A stretch of 64,000 bases of DNA, from assembly GCA_018389105.1 (NCBI GenBank), contig JACATO010001085.1, positions 372,001 to 436,000 on the forward strand. Direction: 5' to 3'. This document shows positions 63,934 through 64,000 of this stretch, one piece after another. The stretch's first letter is position 1; each line of letters starts with the position of its first letter. A model generated the notes under the pieces. The model was not told the DNA's origin. It saw only the letters and a list, made by a program, of their open reading frames with translations, and did not search any database. Made by a program: the position numbers and the translations under genes. This DNA comes from Nautilus pompilius. Lineage: Eukaryota > Mollusca > Cephalopoda > Nautilida > Nautilidae.

Positions 63934-64000
63934 AAGAAATGCGAGTGTATACTAAATTATTTAAAAGCAGGAAGGGAAAATGGTAACATTGAGTGGCCCA

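Overview
The window is animal nuclear DNA from an invertebrate, most likely a mollusc or another lophotrochozoan. The evidence is spliced genes with GT-AG introns of up to about 17 kb, decayed LINEs, tRNA-like SINEs, Tc1/mariner copies and microsatellites, an invertebrate cytoplasmic actin, and a CAP-plus-ShKT secreted protein of a type known from molluscs. The species cannot be named from sequence alone.

Layout. (1) 1-20,065, minus strand: the 5' part of centriolin (CNTRL). Four coding exons are visible and the gene leaves the window on the left. Its first coding intron (2,364-19,847) is filled with transposons: a Tc1 3' fragment, two decayed L1/Tx1-type LINEs lying head to tail, a Tc1 copy inside the second LINE, another Tc1 fragment, and a mariner with both ends and its TA duplication. 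Inside the first LINE sits a 2.68 kb DNA transposon with long terminal inverted repeats, CACTG-type ends and a 3-bp target duplication. It carries a damaged copy of a multi-copy protein usually called 'uncharacterised', and a piggyBac-like MITE is nested in it. (2) 20-26 kb: simple repeats, a purine-rich satellite, a LINE 3' fragment and a composite triplet minisatellite. (3) 26,292-27,005, plus: HDHD3-like HAD hydrolase. (4) 27,540-27,762, minus: an unrecognised terminal coding exon, possibly histone-fold. (5) 28,859-44,272, plus: a nine-exon gene for a secreted CAP/ShKT protein, reconstructed with consistent splice phase throughout (297 aa). (6) 44.8-46.5 kb: a Tc1-like element with both ends. 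(7) 53,252-56,072, minus: a two-exon cytoplasmic actin with a CArG box upstream. (8) 62.8-63.9 kb: another Tc1-like element.

The genes do not form a pathway: centriolin is centrosomal, actin cytoskeletal, HDHD3 a soluble hydrolase, and the CAP protein secreted. Two conserved genes (centriolin exon 3 and actin exon 2) each carry one single-base frameshift, which looks more like assembly error than real loss. The best candidate for something new is the CACTG-ended transposon at 3,940-6,617, because it gives the 'orphan' repeat protein a likely identity as a DDE-type transposase.
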